DNA of 64,000 bases from Sipunculus nudus (GCA_026874595.1 CM049307.1:24650362-24714361); one strand, 5' to 3'; shown: positions 13,101 through 23,282, counted from the first letter of the stretch. The notes: generated by a model from the letters alone, not told the origin. Translations and numbers: made by a program.

Positions 13101-16100
13101 GTTACACTCAAAAAGCATTATATGGCCCATCACATTGGAAGTTAAACGTATCCTTACTGAAAGACACAGATTATGTAACAGGTTTAAGAGATCACATTAA
13201 ATTATTACAGAGAACCGAGAGGTGCGATTAAGATGGAAATGCGTGGTGGGATTATTCAAAATTCAAAATAAAACAATTTTCTATAAGTTTCTCAAAGATG
13301 AAGCGGAAGAGGGAAAAATGGAGGCTATATATTTTAGAAAATAAATTACAAGACGCAGAAATGAATTTACCAGCTTCTGATAAAACGACTATTAAAAACT
13401 ATACAACCATTCGTCAAGAAATCGAAGAATATTATGAAAAATACACTGAGGGGTTAATTGTTAGATCCAGAGTCGAATTTTTCGAACAAGGAGAGCGAAG
13501 CTCTAAATATTTTTTTACCACTATGGTCAAGAATAAGAAGAAATCTACTGTGAGGAAATTGATTATAAATGATAAAGAAGAAGTAAACCAGCAAAAAATA
13601 ATGGATGGAATTAAATCCATTTTTAAACGTAAATTTGAGAATGTAAATGCTATTAAAAAGAGCGATTGTGTAGATTTCATTTCTGAATTAAACTTACCCA
13701 TTTTGTCAGAACAAGAAGTAAATGCTTGTGAGGATTAATAAGCAAAGAAGAAATTTTAAATAGCTTAAAGGAAATGAAGGACAATAAGACTCCTGGCAAC
13801 GACGGAATACCAAAAGAATTTTATATTACTTTTTTTTATTTAATTAGTGATGACCTTGAACATTCCTTTAACAGAAGCTTCACTGTTGGTGCCCTGTCAC
13901 CAAGTCAAAGACAAGCGATAATTACGCTTATTGAGAAGCCAGGAAAGGATAATCGCCAGTTAACTTCTTGGAGGCCTATCAGCTTGGTTAATGTGGATGC
14001 AAAGATATTAAGCAAAACCTTAGTAAAACGATTACAAAACAACCTACCAAAAATAATAGATGAGGATCAAACTGCCTTTATAAAAGACAGAAGAATATCA
14101 GATACAACTCGTCAAATAAATGATATAATAGATTTCTGTTATTTAGAAGATTTTAATGCTATAATGTTTGCGGTCGATTTTGACTCTGCTTTTGACTCGA
14201 TAGATCATGTATTCTTATTTACTGTACTCGAGGAATTTGGGTTTGGAAATGATTTTATTAGATGGATAAAGTTAATGCATAATGGGTTAGAGAGCTGTGT
14301 AATGAATAATGGTTTTACTACAGGTTATTTTAAAATGGAAAAGGGCACAAGACAAGGCGACCCCATTGCACCATACTTATTTTTATTGGTTATTGAAATA
14401 ATGGCAATAAAGGTGCGACAAACAAATAAAGTGAAAGGAATATTGATAGGTGATACAGAAATAAAACAATGTCTATTTGCAGATGACACTACATTCTTTT
14501 TAAGAGATGCTGACTCAACGATTGAAGTAAAAAAAATATTAAATAAATTTGCAAAGGTATCATCAGTAGAAATAAATTATACAAAATGTGAAGCGGCATG
14601 GCTGGGTAGGGAAAAATTAATTCCTACAGCTTTATCGTTGAGAGACATGAAATGGGTGAATTTACATAAGGACGCGATTAAAATCCTAGGAATATGGTTT
14701 ACATATAATGAAACTCTCTCTCAAAAACTCAATTTCGATAAAGTCTATACGACAAGATAAAAATCGCATTTAATATGTGGAAATCGCGAACTTTAACAGT
14801 TTTTGGAAGAAATACAGTTATAAAAACCATTGGAATCTCAAAATTAGTATACGTTATGAATATTATGACTCCAACCCCAGACTTTATCAAGAAAGTTAAA
14901 AATATAATGGTAGATTTTATATGGTTTGGACGTAAACCAAAGATTAAATATAGGGTACTTGTAAGTGAAAAAGAAAATGGTGGTATAAATATGCCAGACA
15001 TTAATGCCATATTGAAAAGCCAAAGAATTATGTGGATGATCCGAATGAAAAAGTTATCAAATGCAAAATGTATAGTCATACCTAATATGTATCTAAGAAA
15101 TGTTGGCGGTGTAGAAAAATTGAATGCCAATTTAGATTTTTTTAATATGAAAAGAAAAATATCTAAATTTTATTCACACTGTTTTAAAATTTGGGATAAA
15201 ATTGCTACATTTTGGCCTACGAATCCACAACAAATCTTATTACAACCCGTTTGGAACAACAAATTTGTCAAAATAGCAGGTAAATCAGTATACTCTTGAT
15301 TTTTTGATAACATTGGAATTAAATGTATCGATGATTTATACGAACCAAATGGAGAACCTAAGAATTTTTCGGAAATATTTCACCCTGAAAATAAAATCTA
15401 TAAAAAATACCTGATGTTCTGGTATTCTATACAACAAGCGGTACCAAAGGGGTGGAAATTAGTTCTAAAATCAGATAATATGAGTGATATTTACGTAAAA
15501 GACACTTTATTATTGAATAATCAAGCTCTAGACTTAAGAAAAGTCAATTACCGTAAGGTGTATAATATGGTTATAAATGACTATACAAATAAGCCGGCTA
15601 ATAGAATTAAACAAGAGGAAAGCTTAGCTCAGGTATTTTCCTGGAAAGATGCAATTGATTATATATATAAAACCACTATGGACATGTTTTTGAGGCAATT
15701 TCAGTTTAGAATTATCCATAATATATTGTCTGTGAATGTAAAGCTATACATATGGAAAATAACTGATACCAATATGTGTTCATATTGCAAAAAAGATACA
15801 GAAACAGTAGTGCATTTATTCTGTGACTGCGACACAGCTAAATCATTTTATAGACAAATTAGTCAGTGGGCAGAACACGCTGGAATAAACATGCCTGCAC
15901 TGACTCCGCTTCTTTTATATACAGGATGTGACAAAGACAATGCAAATAAACGTATAATAGATTTGTTATTATTGCTACAAAAATATGTAATTTTTTAAAA
16001 TAAAGAATCGGGTAATTTTCCATCTTTCACTGTATATATATCACATGTTAAGAAATTGGAAGGATTGGAAAGAAGAGTAGCTAAAAAAAATAACAAAATA

Positions 16101-19100
16101 TATATTCATAAACAAAAGTGGGTTAACCTACTTAATGTTTTTTAAAGAGTGAAGAATTTTGAGAATTAGCTGTAGATATAATTTTGAAATGTGTATAAAT
16201 ATGTAGGTAAGAGTATGTGCATGTGTGTGTATGTATATGTGTGTATATATTTGGGTGTATATATGGGTATATATATATATATATATATAAATGTGAACGC
16301 GTGATCCTTCATGGATGTATATATACGTATGTATGTATATTTAAATTTTTATTCGGATCTGGTAAATATTATGTTGATCTGACCAAACCAGTTAAACCTA
16401 CAAATAACATTGTTGTTCTTATTAATTCAAATGTTTGTTTCCAATGATATTGAAAATATATCGACAGAACGAGATATAATTATAATTGTTGTAAAAAAAA
16501 TAAAAGTATTTTCACCAATACTCGGTTGGTATCCTCTCGGCAGAAATACGTCTACATGGTCCATATGCACTTGTCTTTGAAAAAGTACAAACAAGTAGCA
16601 ATATAAGCAATTTTAAAATTCTCTTGTTAACTCCTTTATGTTGATATATATATATATGTATGTACTTTGTCAGAAAAACTTGAAACATTGTATTTTAAAT
16701 CTTGCAATAGTGAAGATGTTAATGTTATAAACACAAGATTTGTAAGTTTTTTTTCTTGTTCCGAGGGATGTCGATGATGAAAAAGAACGTTATAAATAAA
16801 TATCTAGTAATACTGAGACATCCAAAAAGATTAAAAAAAAATAAATAAATAAAAAATAAAAAAAAAAAAAAACAAAAAAAAAACAGATGAGTGGTTTTGA
16901 TATTATAGGCAGTCCTGAGGTGTGAAAATAGATTTCTAATAAAAAAATTGAGGTTTTTCCTTAATATCTCGAAGGAACGAAGTCCTATTGACCCAATTTT
17001 TGGCATGGTAGAAGATTTTGGGGATATCTAACCATATGGCGAATTTCAGATTCGTAGGTCCAATGGTGTCGAAACGTGCCAGTCTTACGGACGGACATCC
17101 GGACGGACAGACAATGGACCACGACTATAGCTCAGATGACTCATAGTCAGCTGAGCTAAAAATACACGTGCACACCCGCATGAGAAGTGTGTCTGCAAGC
17201 TTTGCTCGTGAAAATTCAACACTAATGGAGTTAAAAAATCCGCTTGTAGTGCCCCCTGGAAAGAGATATTTTATACATTTATTAGGGATCGAAATGCTGT
17301 CTTTAAGTTGTACTTTCCCTTTTTTTTCCAAGGACACGCCGGGATTCATCGTGAACCGACTCATGGTCCCCTACCTGATGGAGGCTGTGCGCATGCTCGA
17401 AAGAGGTCAGCTTTTATTAGACAATTAATGAATTTAGACATATTATCTTGACGTGATGGGGCCGAAGCCAAGTGTGTCTAGAGGGGGTCATTTTCTCCCT
17501 AATAAGTCCTGAGAAATTTGACATTATTTTGCTCCATACATACCTTGCCGCAGTGACTTTCTTCGTGCCTTTTTGGGACGATATTTATATAACAAGAGAC
17601 TTTTTAACTTAAATATATTAGACTGGATCTATTTTGCAAATTATTCCAAAACATTTTGCCATGGTTATTGTTTGCGTCATTTACTACTATTTGACTGATA
17701 TATACCTAAACTTAAAACAAGTTTTTGAAAATTTTGCAAGATTTAAAGTACTTGATACTTTTCCCCATTATTTGAAAATAGTTTAAGGCGTATGCAAATC
17801 AGTGCCATACAGTTCAGGGACGGATTTAGAGGGGGGGCATCTTTTTTTGTAACACTTAATACCGAAGAGCAGCACCGGATTGTAAGTCACGCGCCGCTTT
17901 CTTTAAATATATTTGTGCATACGAAAGTTGCACTCCAGGCAAAATTATAAACTTGTGCCAGGGGTTTAGCCCCCTATTCTGTGATCCTATATCCGCCCCT
18001 GCAGTTGTAGTAAAAAGTACTTTGTAAATGACTTTTGTATGCTCTCCTTATACTGATATCTGATGAACAGGTGACGCCAGCGCACGTGACATCGACCTTG
18101 CCATGAAGCTGGGAGCCGGGTATCCGATGGGACCGATAGAGTTGTTGGATCATATCGGCCTGGACGTGTACAAGTCTATCGTAGATGGTTAGTTACACTT
18201 CTCACCCAGCGGTTATGCACTGAAGTGGTTCTGTATCTTCCTCGCTTTAACCGCTGCTTGGTATAGCAGGGTTCTCCGGCACAGAGTAAAAAATTGAAAT
18301 TATACCAATGCTGGCGTGGTACATATCGCATTATGCATTCAACTCCAGGTTTTAAACCCGCAACACCAAGCTCTCATTGGTATGATGTAAAATGTGATAC
18401 CACGCTCTCATCAGTCTGATAAAATTATTGGCCCCTTGTCCCAGTCCTGTTTCAGCAACCCCGAAAACCTTTTATACAAAGGCGCAGTTATAGCAAAGGA
18501 GATCTGGTGAGTAACGTTCAGTGAATGCTTGTAATATTAAGAAAGAAGTAGTGGTCGACAGGTTTCGTTTTCACTTCTGTTATAGTACAAGTCAGGATCC
18601 TACTGCGGGAACATATTAACTTGACATGAGCAAAGGAATATTTCCGTAATTTCTTCTTCGAATAAACAAACTGTAAATCTATACAAAAATATCCTGGGTA
18701 AACATGTAAAGTGCTAGTGCCTGTATGCCCAAAAACGGTTAATACACATCCTCAGAGTCAAAACTTAATCACTTTTCATTACTCCTTCTGAAGGATGAAA
18801 GAACTTTTTGTATGATATTGCGCATAATCTGTTAGTGCTTATGTGAAGATCCACATCCTATGATACACATCCTAGAAAGTAAATAACAATTAAATACCGT
18901 TTCGTAATGTGTCATGAATGTCTGCCGTTATTTTTAAATAATTTCTAAATAGTTCTAATATAACATTTTAGACCTTTTAATAACTGTTTGAACTAGTGCA
19001 AACTTCATGACTTTCCGAGCACCGACGTAATTTTCACAGTTCGTGTCCCGTGGCCTTTTCAAGATCTTATGGGTGTACAAACTCGAAAAGAACTATCCAG

Positions 19101-19499
19101 GATTGTGTTACAAATTTAGCGGTATTGGCATAATATTCACTGTTCGTTTGTCTCTGGAGTAAAAATAATATATTTGGGAGAAAAAATTTCATTTAGAGAC
19201 TGAACTTTCATTTCAAAATTAGTGTTGCAGTGGGTACTTACAACTTACTCAGCTGTTTTTCAAAAGCATGACGTTTATTGATTAGAGTTCCAGTATTTCA
19301 ATTTTTCCTGAGATGCAGAAATTATTGAATACTAAAGAATCCACAAAAAATGTACTTAATTTGTGACTGAACAATTTCAGGTTGGCATAAAACAGATCCA
19401 GAGGAACCTTTGTTTAAGCCTAACCTACGACTGGATGATCTCGTATCACAGGGCAAACTTGGTGTGAAAACAGGCGAAGGATTTTACAGCTACAAGTAA
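1061..19499 (+). CDS. HADH: Hydroxyacyl-CoA dehydrogenase, mitochondrial (3' five exons; gene partial)
   Basis: The product oxidises L-3-hydroxyacyl-CoA to 3-ketoacyl-CoA with NAD+ in mitochondrial fatty-acid beta-oxidation. Five exons (1061-1187, 2395-2484, 17333-17405, 18071-18187, 19381-19499) join in phase into 174 codons plus stop, colinear with the last part of the roughly 314-residue animal enzyme. Visible motifs are LHFFNP and KLVE (the catalytic His and Glu region), GFIVNRL (conserved Asn) and the C-terminal GKKTGEGFY-type ending, here [12 protein letters not shown]. The mitochondrial presequence and GxGxxG NAD site lie left of the window. All introns are GT-AG. The intron before exon 17333 is 14.8 kb and holds a LINE and tandem arrays. 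The gene converges on BMS1. An Asn-to-Val change in the TSSL segment is noted under findings. Confidence 0.95.
1188..2394. other. HADH intron with small GT and CA microsatellites
   Basis: A GT-rich stretch near 1645-1670 and a C/CA-rich stretch near 2095-2135 are the only structures. No exon or transposon is recognised. Confidence 0.6.
2395..2484 (+). CDS. HADH: HADH exon ([10 protein letters not shown] segment)
   Basis: Thirty codons lie between a TAG acceptor and a GTGAGG donor, phase 0 at both ends. The peptide from [10 protein letters not shown] to TSVQCK matches the family segment between KLVE and KDTPGF. Confidence 0.92.
2689..4637. repeat. Tandem array A, about 340-bp units, 5-6 copies
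   Basis: Units recur around the phrase TGGACCTAGAA at about 2791, 3012, 3348, 3683, 4037 and 4382. That is a spacing of about 335-355, apart from one shortened unit. Each unit carries a T-rich block, GAGACCTTTAA and, in most copies, the palindrome GGTGGCGCCACC. The left edge is a hairpin (2689-2719) followed by a CCGT/CTGT-rich stretch. The last two units are most diverged. C-runs occur near 3800 and 4150. It lies in the large HADH intron. Confidence 0.85.
4640..6385. repeat. Tandem array B, about 280-bp units, about 5 copies
   Basis: A hairpin at 4640-4669 (GTATACGCCAAAAC paired with GTTTTGCGGATAC) marks the junction with array A. Units recur around CTCATATCTCGGGAACC near 5138, 5416, 5696 and 5975, a period of about 280. 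They share the GGTGGCGCCACC palindrome with array A but little else. The right end, 6263-6385, ending in a CCCGTATTCTAG motif, recurs inverted at 63885-64000. Confidence 0.82.
6386..7389. other. HADH intron segment with two tandem short hairpins
   Basis: Near 6872-6935 two consecutive about 34-bp units each contain GTGGAG and CTCCAC separated by 11 bases. Otherwise no gene or recognised element is seen. The text near 6530-6570 (CAGTCAGCTGAGCGTC then GACCCATGGGTCAC) recurs inverted near 9541 and, degraded, near 52330. Confidence 0.5.
7390..7860. repeat. Dispersed repeat R, copy 1, ending in a hairpin
   Basis: The landmarks run in order: GCATTATGTTTGGGC, TGTAACAATGG, AATATCTTGAAGGAACGAAG, a GGACGG-rich stretch, then a terminal hairpin at 7834-7860 (GCTCAGGTGACT paired with AGTCAGCTGAGC). 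The same order recurs at 10970-11290, at 11638-11794 continued by 16894-17158, and degraded at 52580-53005. Confidence 0.8.
7868..8291. repeat. Poly-G tract and two-copy 195-bp tandem duplication
   Basis: A G-run of about 25 bases near 7869-7893 is followed by two copies, about 7899-8095 and 8096-8291. Both begin GGGACCCCACCCCC and both include AATGAAGCAGTGGTTGTC. The copies differ mainly in a short block after TATGTATCAT. Confidence 0.85.
8292..9491. other. HADH intron, nothing recognised
   Basis: AT-rich sequence with only short open frames lacking protein family features. Confidence 0.5.
9492..9525. other. Perfect 14-bp GC-rich stem-loop
   Basis: CGGCGACGCAACAG is followed by the six-base loop ATAAAA and the exact complement CTGTTGCGTCGCCG. 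The surroundings are strongly AT-rich. CTAA then T follows one base after the stem, which recalls a Helitron 3' end, but no Helitron 5' end or helicase was seen. Confidence 0.8.
9526..10740. other. AT-rich HADH intron, nothing recognised
   Basis: Very AT-rich sequence with no exon, transposon protein or clear repeat unit. Confidence 0.5.
10741..11794. repeat. Two tandem copies of repeat R; the second is interrupted by a LINE
   Basis: The first copy runs to about 11290. A second begins near 11400. Both contain a GCCATGGT block followed by TTGGGCAAAATTTAA, then GTCCATTATGTTTGGGCTC or its equivalent. The second stops abruptly at 11794 and resumes at 16894, where the missing GTTTTGATATTATAGGC continues it. 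Confidence 0.82.
12374..15998 (+). pseudogene. LINE ORF2 (endonuclease-reverse transcriptase), broken
   Basis: The parts, in order, are as follows. Endonuclease, 12374-13231: N in LNVKGIR, E in LQEVH, GGDFN, RRLDYIF, TDHS. Linker, 13298-13738. Reverse transcriptase, 13774-14760: [42 protein letters not shown] and catalytic FADD. C-terminal part, 14775-15998: [13 protein letters not shown] and a CX2CX8HX4C knuckle near 15775-15830. The breaks are a TAA at 13229-13231, a frameshift near 13733, a frameshift near 14748 and a TGA at 15297-15299; the reading frame otherwise continues across each. The RT motifs place it in the L1/Tx1 group, not CR1. Confidence 0.9.
15999..16883 (+). repeat. LINE 3' region with TATG/TGTA microsatellite and A-rich tail
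   Basis: After the last coding frame comes an AT-rich trailer with TATG, TATA and TGTG runs at about 16200-16345, then sequence ending in A-rich text with AAATAAATAAAT motifs. The right target duplication follows directly. Confidence 0.75.
16894..17158. repeat. Dispersed repeat R, right half after the LINE
   Basis: It continues the copy broken at 11794: GTTTTGATATTATAGGC, TCTCGAAGGAACGAAGTC, a CGGACGGAC block, then a terminal hairpin at 17128-17158 (TAGCTCAGATGACT, loop CAT, AGTCAGCTGAGCTA). Its edge lies 174 bases upstream of the HADH exon at 17333. Confidence 0.85.
17333..17405 (+). CDS. HADH: HADH exon ([10 protein letters not shown] segment)
   Basis: This exon has 24 codons plus one base. 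A T-rich tract and AAG acceptor precede it; GTCAGC follows as donor. [18 protein letters not shown] is almost identical to the human segment and contains the conserved active-site Asn. Confidence 0.95.
17406..18070. other. HADH intron containing a small hAT-like MITE
   Basis: The intron is AT-rich. Its only recognised element is the inverted-repeat sequence at 17815-18001. Confidence 0.6.
17815..18001. mobile_element. hAT-like MITE, 187 bp
   Basis: The left end CAGGGACGGATTTAGAGG and right end TATATCCGCCCCTG are imperfect inverted repeats of the CAGGGGCGGAT type seen in hAT elements. A clean 8-bp target duplication is not visible; only CAGTT is shared by the flanks. A related pair of ends occurs at 42167-42371. 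Confidence 0.6.
18071..18187 (+). CDS. HADH: HADH exon ([12 protein letters not shown] segment)
   Basis: This exon begins with two bases of a split Gly codon and ends after one base of another. [17 protein letters not shown] is the family's dimerisation and C-terminal domain signature. It is flanked by an ACAG acceptor and a GTTAGT donor. Confidence 0.95.
18188..19380. other. HADH intron, nothing recognised
   Basis: AT-rich intron between the last two coding exons. No repeat or coding feature is supported. Confidence 0.5.
19381..19499 (+). CDS. HADH: HADH terminal coding exon
   Basis: The acceptor TTTCAG ends at 19380. The peptide runs from [10 protein letters not shown] to GEGFYSYK and stops at TAA 19497-19499, the same end point as animal HADH. 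The nearest AATAAA downstream is at 19622-19627, with another near 20332, so the 3' UTR could be either short or about 850 bases long. Confidence 0.95.
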
Positions 19500-20950
19500 A
19501 ATAGGAAAGATTATGGGTAAGTGAATAGAACTTTGTGTTCATATGATATTAACAGTACTAGGACAAATACAAGATACAGAATTGGGAGAAATTATTAAAC
19601 CAAAGTTAAAGTAAAATGGTGAATAAATGTCCAAAACCTTGCTACATCAAACAGATTTCCACTTCATTATTACATGCCTGGTTAACAAGATGTTAGTAAA
19701 ATGAGGTCCTACATTTTTAATCTGCATGTCCATGCTTTAGAGCATTTTTCATTATCAATTGGTCCTATAAATTTATGAGGTTCACAACCCTTCTTTAAAC
19801 TTCTGCCTGAAAAGCCCAACTTTAATTTTCTTGGATGAAACATGGAGCCATGAAGCAACCTGCTCAGCAGCAAGTTGCTCCTAAATGGCAACCATTTGGT
19901 CTTACCAAACTCCAATAGTTTTGGGTTTTGTGTAAAGAAAACAGTCCCTAACTCCCTACATTTTAAATACTCTTCATTCTATATTTTATCAGAGCAAATA
20001 GGTGCATTAGTTTCTTAAATTATAAGATAAATGTCTGATCAAACTTCAGTAATTCACAGTGCAAATGTAAACTGCATGGAAAATACTCAATCCTATATAA
20101 TACTGGGAGCCAATCTTATATATTTGGACTGTTCATCTGCACATGTGCAGTACAAACCTATCATATTCTCTTTATATATATATATATATATATATATGTT
20201 TTACTGATTTTCTGTTGAAACTGCAAACCACGCAGTCCATGCTCTGGACTTCAGACTACAATTGTTTCTTTTCAGGAATGTGGTTCAAGTATACCTCCAG
20301 GAATGAGTTTCAAGTTACCAACGGCATATTAAATAAAACTTGGCTGGATGAAATTTGGCATGTGTTTATACTGACCGCATATTAAATAATGTTTGGCTGG
20401 AAGATATTCAAGGTTTTACTTAAGGTCTACAGCCTCAGGTATTCAATAATGCCAAAAAAAGAAAATACTGCTTTGAGATTGTTACTTCAGGAAAGTATAT
20501 ATGTAATCTCATGTCACCACATAATGAAATAATAAATATTTTATATACAAAATGAAAAGGTCATGCATGTGACAACACTTTGCATTTTCAGGTCTCACTG
20601 TTGAACAGGATTGCTAGCAGCCAACTGGAAAAAAGTTAAAGTTGTAGGACTTTGAATTTAGTCTCTATAACCTTATTCTACAGCCAACATGAACCAACCA
20701 AAAATACAAATTTCACTGAAAACAATTAATGATTAAAATTCCTTGCACAACAGATCCCGACTTGATAGGACAAAGAGTACTAAGTATGAATTGATTGAAT
20801 AACAGGCTCTAAATCAAGGGATGCCACAACTGTTCAGCCTAATAATCGGCCAAGGTCTCCTTATCTCTTTCAAAATTCCATGCCTTTTCAATTACTTTCT
20901 CAAATAGCCACAAAATACCATTACTTTTGGTAAATTTTTCACAACAGATT
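19500..20950. other. HADH 3' UTR and downstream intergenic sequence
   Basis: AATAAA signals occur at 19622 and about 20332, and a TA dinucleotide run near 20175-20200. No other gene is seen. A 68-codon open frame antisense to the presumed UTR has no family features. Confidence 0.5.
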
Positions 20951-20954
20951 TCCC

Positions 20955-21010
20955 ATGACCATTGGCTAATTGGTACAGCACTGGGTTGACAATTGTATCC
21001 TTGTCTTAAA
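20955..21010 (+). repeat. Possible tRNA-derived SINE head, degenerate
   Basis: GGCTAATTGGTACAGCACTG resembles a tRNA D-arm and A box. A weak B-box-like TCTTAAATCTAA follows at about the expected spacing. No body or tail is identified. Confidence 0.35.
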
Positions 21011-21424
21011 TCTAATTATAACTAGAATGGCTCCCCCCTTCAAAAGGTGAAGGTGAAGGTGAAGGTGTACAGACCTTTTTCAGTGGCTCTGCGGAATTTG
21101 GATTTAATTTTGGTAAAAATTCAAGTTACGCCCTACCCTATGTGAAGATTTTAGGTATGTACTCTTTCTAAGTTCCAAGCTGCACAATGAGGTGACAATT
21201 GAATAAATTTTGTATTTTATAAGGAATATTCTGTACCTGGAAATAAGACAATAGAACAGTGTAATGGACATTCGGAAACACCCCAAGTAAAATTAGGAGC
21301 ACTGAACTTTTGCCCCCGAGTGTTACAAAGGGATTTCGTTGGTTACGCCGTGCAGTACGTTCGGTCACGTGGATTTAATCGTCGCAAGGGGCTTTCGCAA
21401 CCAGCAAAAATAATCCCCCGAACA

Positions 21425-22633
21425 ATGGACTCTATTGTTTCAGACTCCTTGAATATTGTTGATGGGGAATGCGATCTGCTACAACTATTGGGAGATACCC
21501 CCTATCAACTAGAGGGGTGCTCTGAAACAAATGATTCTTACCTGTCCATCCCATGCGGCCAACATGAGCACCCTGTTGATAAAATCTCCATCCTACCATC
21601 TTCATTACCAATAAATATTTTGGACATTGAACATTTACCGAAAGATCGGTTTATAGAATCCCTTCTTTCTAAATCTGGTGATAACACAGAGTCCTTAGAG
21701 AAACTAGCACTAACCCTTTTTCAGTGTGCACAGAAAAGGGACGACTTTCCGGCTGGTTCCCTAAAGAAGAGAAAACAAGTACGAGATGGGCCTGATCTCA
21801 ATTACAAATTAGCCTCAGACTGTTATTTGCTGGTGTCATTTTTAAACGGCGGCTCTGTTAATCAGGTCAGCGATGTCATAAGCGGTTTCCAAAAATCCCA
21901 ATCATATGATAAGCACGCTGACACTGTAAAAGCTCTCGGTCAACATACGTTGGAGGAACTTGCTGCATTGCGCTCTGCAGTCGCATGTGCAGTCGACAAG
22001 GCTAATCAGCTGAGCACAAAATTTGAAAATAAAATACAAACACTAGAACATTCAATGTCAATGAAAAACAATGAGATAACAACGCTTCAAGATAAGGTAG
22101 AAAACATTACAAAAGAGAATAAGAAACTGAAGGAAAAACTAGAAAAAGCTTGTTCCGTTGTTGAAAGGCTAGATAAACTGGAGAAACTTGCATCTTCGGG
22201 CAAACAAAGGAGGGCCGCAGCTGAACAGGAAATAAAATCGAAGTTTCAGTCTCTAGAAAATGAACTTACCCTTATCAAAGAAAATCATTCTGGCAACATA
22301 ACACAAATTGCAAACATTGAAAAGAATAACGATTCTTTGACTATAAACATGACGCGTCTCTCAGAAAAGATAAACACATTTTCTGATGTACGCAATGCTG
22401 TACAAGAAATTAAAATTAAAATGAACAATACAAACGGGGCTGGCGAGGACCGTATACAAACAATTAAGTCTGATGTGAAACTCTTGCGACAAAATGTAAA
22501 TAAATCGCGACAGGACTTGGATCAGACAATGGATCGCCTTGCATCAACTACACGTTCTGTCACTGATCTTCGCAAACAAGTTCTCCATGTTGAAAGACAG
22601 GTGAAAAGGGTAAGCCCTACTCGGAGATGCTGA
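21425..22633 (+). CDS. LINE ORF1a: coiled-coil protein
   Basis: The first ATG of the open frame is 21425 (MDSIVSDSLN); the frame is open from 21320 but without an earlier ATG. The protein is about 402 residues. The N-terminal 190 residues are acidic and unassigned, with a basic KKRKQ patch. Roughly residues 190-390 are heptad-rich, with ENKIQTLEHS and ENKKLKEKLEK, typical of ORF1 trimerising coiled coils. The C terminus is basic (KRVSPTRRC). Its stop overlaps the next ATG in ATGCTGA. Confidence 0.8.
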   Translation: MDSIVSDSLNIVDGECDLLQLLGDTPYQLEGCSETNDSYLSIPCGQHEHPVDKISILPSSLPINILDIEHLPKDRFIESLLSKSGDNTESLEKLALTLFQCAQKRDDFPAGSLKKRKQVRDGPDLNYKLASDCYLLVSFLNGGSVNQVSDVISGFQKSQSYDKHADTVKALGQHTLEELAALRSAVACAVDKANQLSTKFENKIQTLEHSMSMKNNEITTLQDKVENITKENKKLKEKLEKACSVVERLDKLEKLASSGKQRRAAAEQEIKSKFQSLENELTLIKENHSGNITQIANIEKNNDSLTINMTRLSEKINTFSDVRNAVQEIKIKMNNTNGAGEDRIQTIKSDVKLLRQNVNKSRQDLDQTMDRLASTTRSVTDLRKQVLHVERQVKRVSPTRRC

Positions 22634-23232
22634 AACGTACCCGAATAGAAAACACTTCTAATGCGTCAGAAAAACGGCTCAAAACACCAGATATAGTTGA
22701 AACATCTGCCCAAGCTCAACAACATACTCAGGGTGGTTTTAGCAATTATATTGCTGCTGTGACGTCAGTAGATACCCAAACAGATTTTGAAGAACTCAGA
22801 GATCAGATATGTGATGATCCAAACGTTCAGTTGAACCCCATAAATGATCTCGTGAACAGTGGTGAATCTTCACACGTCGAGCGGCCAGTGCCGAGACCAC
22901 GCAGGGGACGACCCATTCCGGTGTACACTGGCAACAGACAAGTGACGGCGAACACAAGAAGCACAACTGCCGATGCATTTCTACATACTCGACAAACACA
23001 ACGACAAATTAAACTCTATGTCGGGAACATTGATTTTAATTCATCGAGAGACGCAATGTTAGATTACCTGATTAGGAGAAATATTGATGTGTCTTATTTG
23101 CATGTCTTTCCAAACAAAAGGGGTACTGCTCAGAGTGCCAAATTGCATGTTAACTGGTGTCATAGAGAAGATGTGACAGACTTGAATTTCTGGCCCGAAT
23201 TTATATTTGTAAGAGAGTGGTTTGAAAACTAA
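22627..23232 (+). CDS. LINE ORF1b: RNA-binding-like C-terminal ORF1 domain
   Basis: This 201-residue protein starts at an ATG overlapping the ORF1a stop. The N-terminal half is polar and basic (PRPRRGRPIP). Residues about 125-200 begin IKLYVGNIDF, continue AKLHVNW and end FWPEFIFVREWF. That resembles the RRM-like and C-terminal fold of LINE ORF1 proteins, which typically finish with a WP...VR.W motif. Fifty bases separate it from the ORF2 start. It may instead be the C-terminal half of a single ORF1 split by a frameshift. Confidence 0.75.
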   Translation: MLKRTRIENTSNASEKRLKTPDIVETSAQAQQHTQGGFSNYIAAVTSVDTQTDFEELRDQICDDPNVQLNPINDLVNSGESSHVERPVPRPRRGRPIPVYTGNRQVTANTRSTTADAFLHTRQTQRQIKLYVGNIDFNSSRDAMLDYLIRRNIDVSYLHVFPNKRGTAQSAKLHVNWCHREDVTDLNFWPEFIFVREWFEN

Positions 23233-23282
23233 AGTTCTGAACACCTGTTGCATCTGTTTCAAGACTGATCATTTTCCCATTC

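Larger units (their letters stand above)
11795..16883 (+). mobile_element. Tx1/L1-type LINE, decayed, about 5.1 kb
   Basis: This non-LTR retrotransposon encodes an apurinic-like endonuclease, a reverse transcriptase and a C-terminal zinc knuckle. It ends in an A-rich tail (about 16840-16883). The flanks duplicate CAGATGAGTG (11785-11794 and 16884-16893), and the host repeat R continues across the insertion. No ORF1 protein is recognisable in 11795-12373, so the copy is 5'-truncated or ORF1 has decayed. The coding region contains two in-frame stops and two frameshifts, so this copy cannot make the protein. It sits sense to HADH in the large intron. Confidence 0.9.

Noticed and set aside
19709..19915. 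68-codon antisense open frame downstream of HADH
   Set aside because: No family features, no splice support, and it lies in the probable HADH 3' UTR.
21320..21424. Upstream extension of the LINE ORF1a frame
   Set aside because: It begins with GTG; the first ATG is at 21425, the more plausible eukaryotic start.
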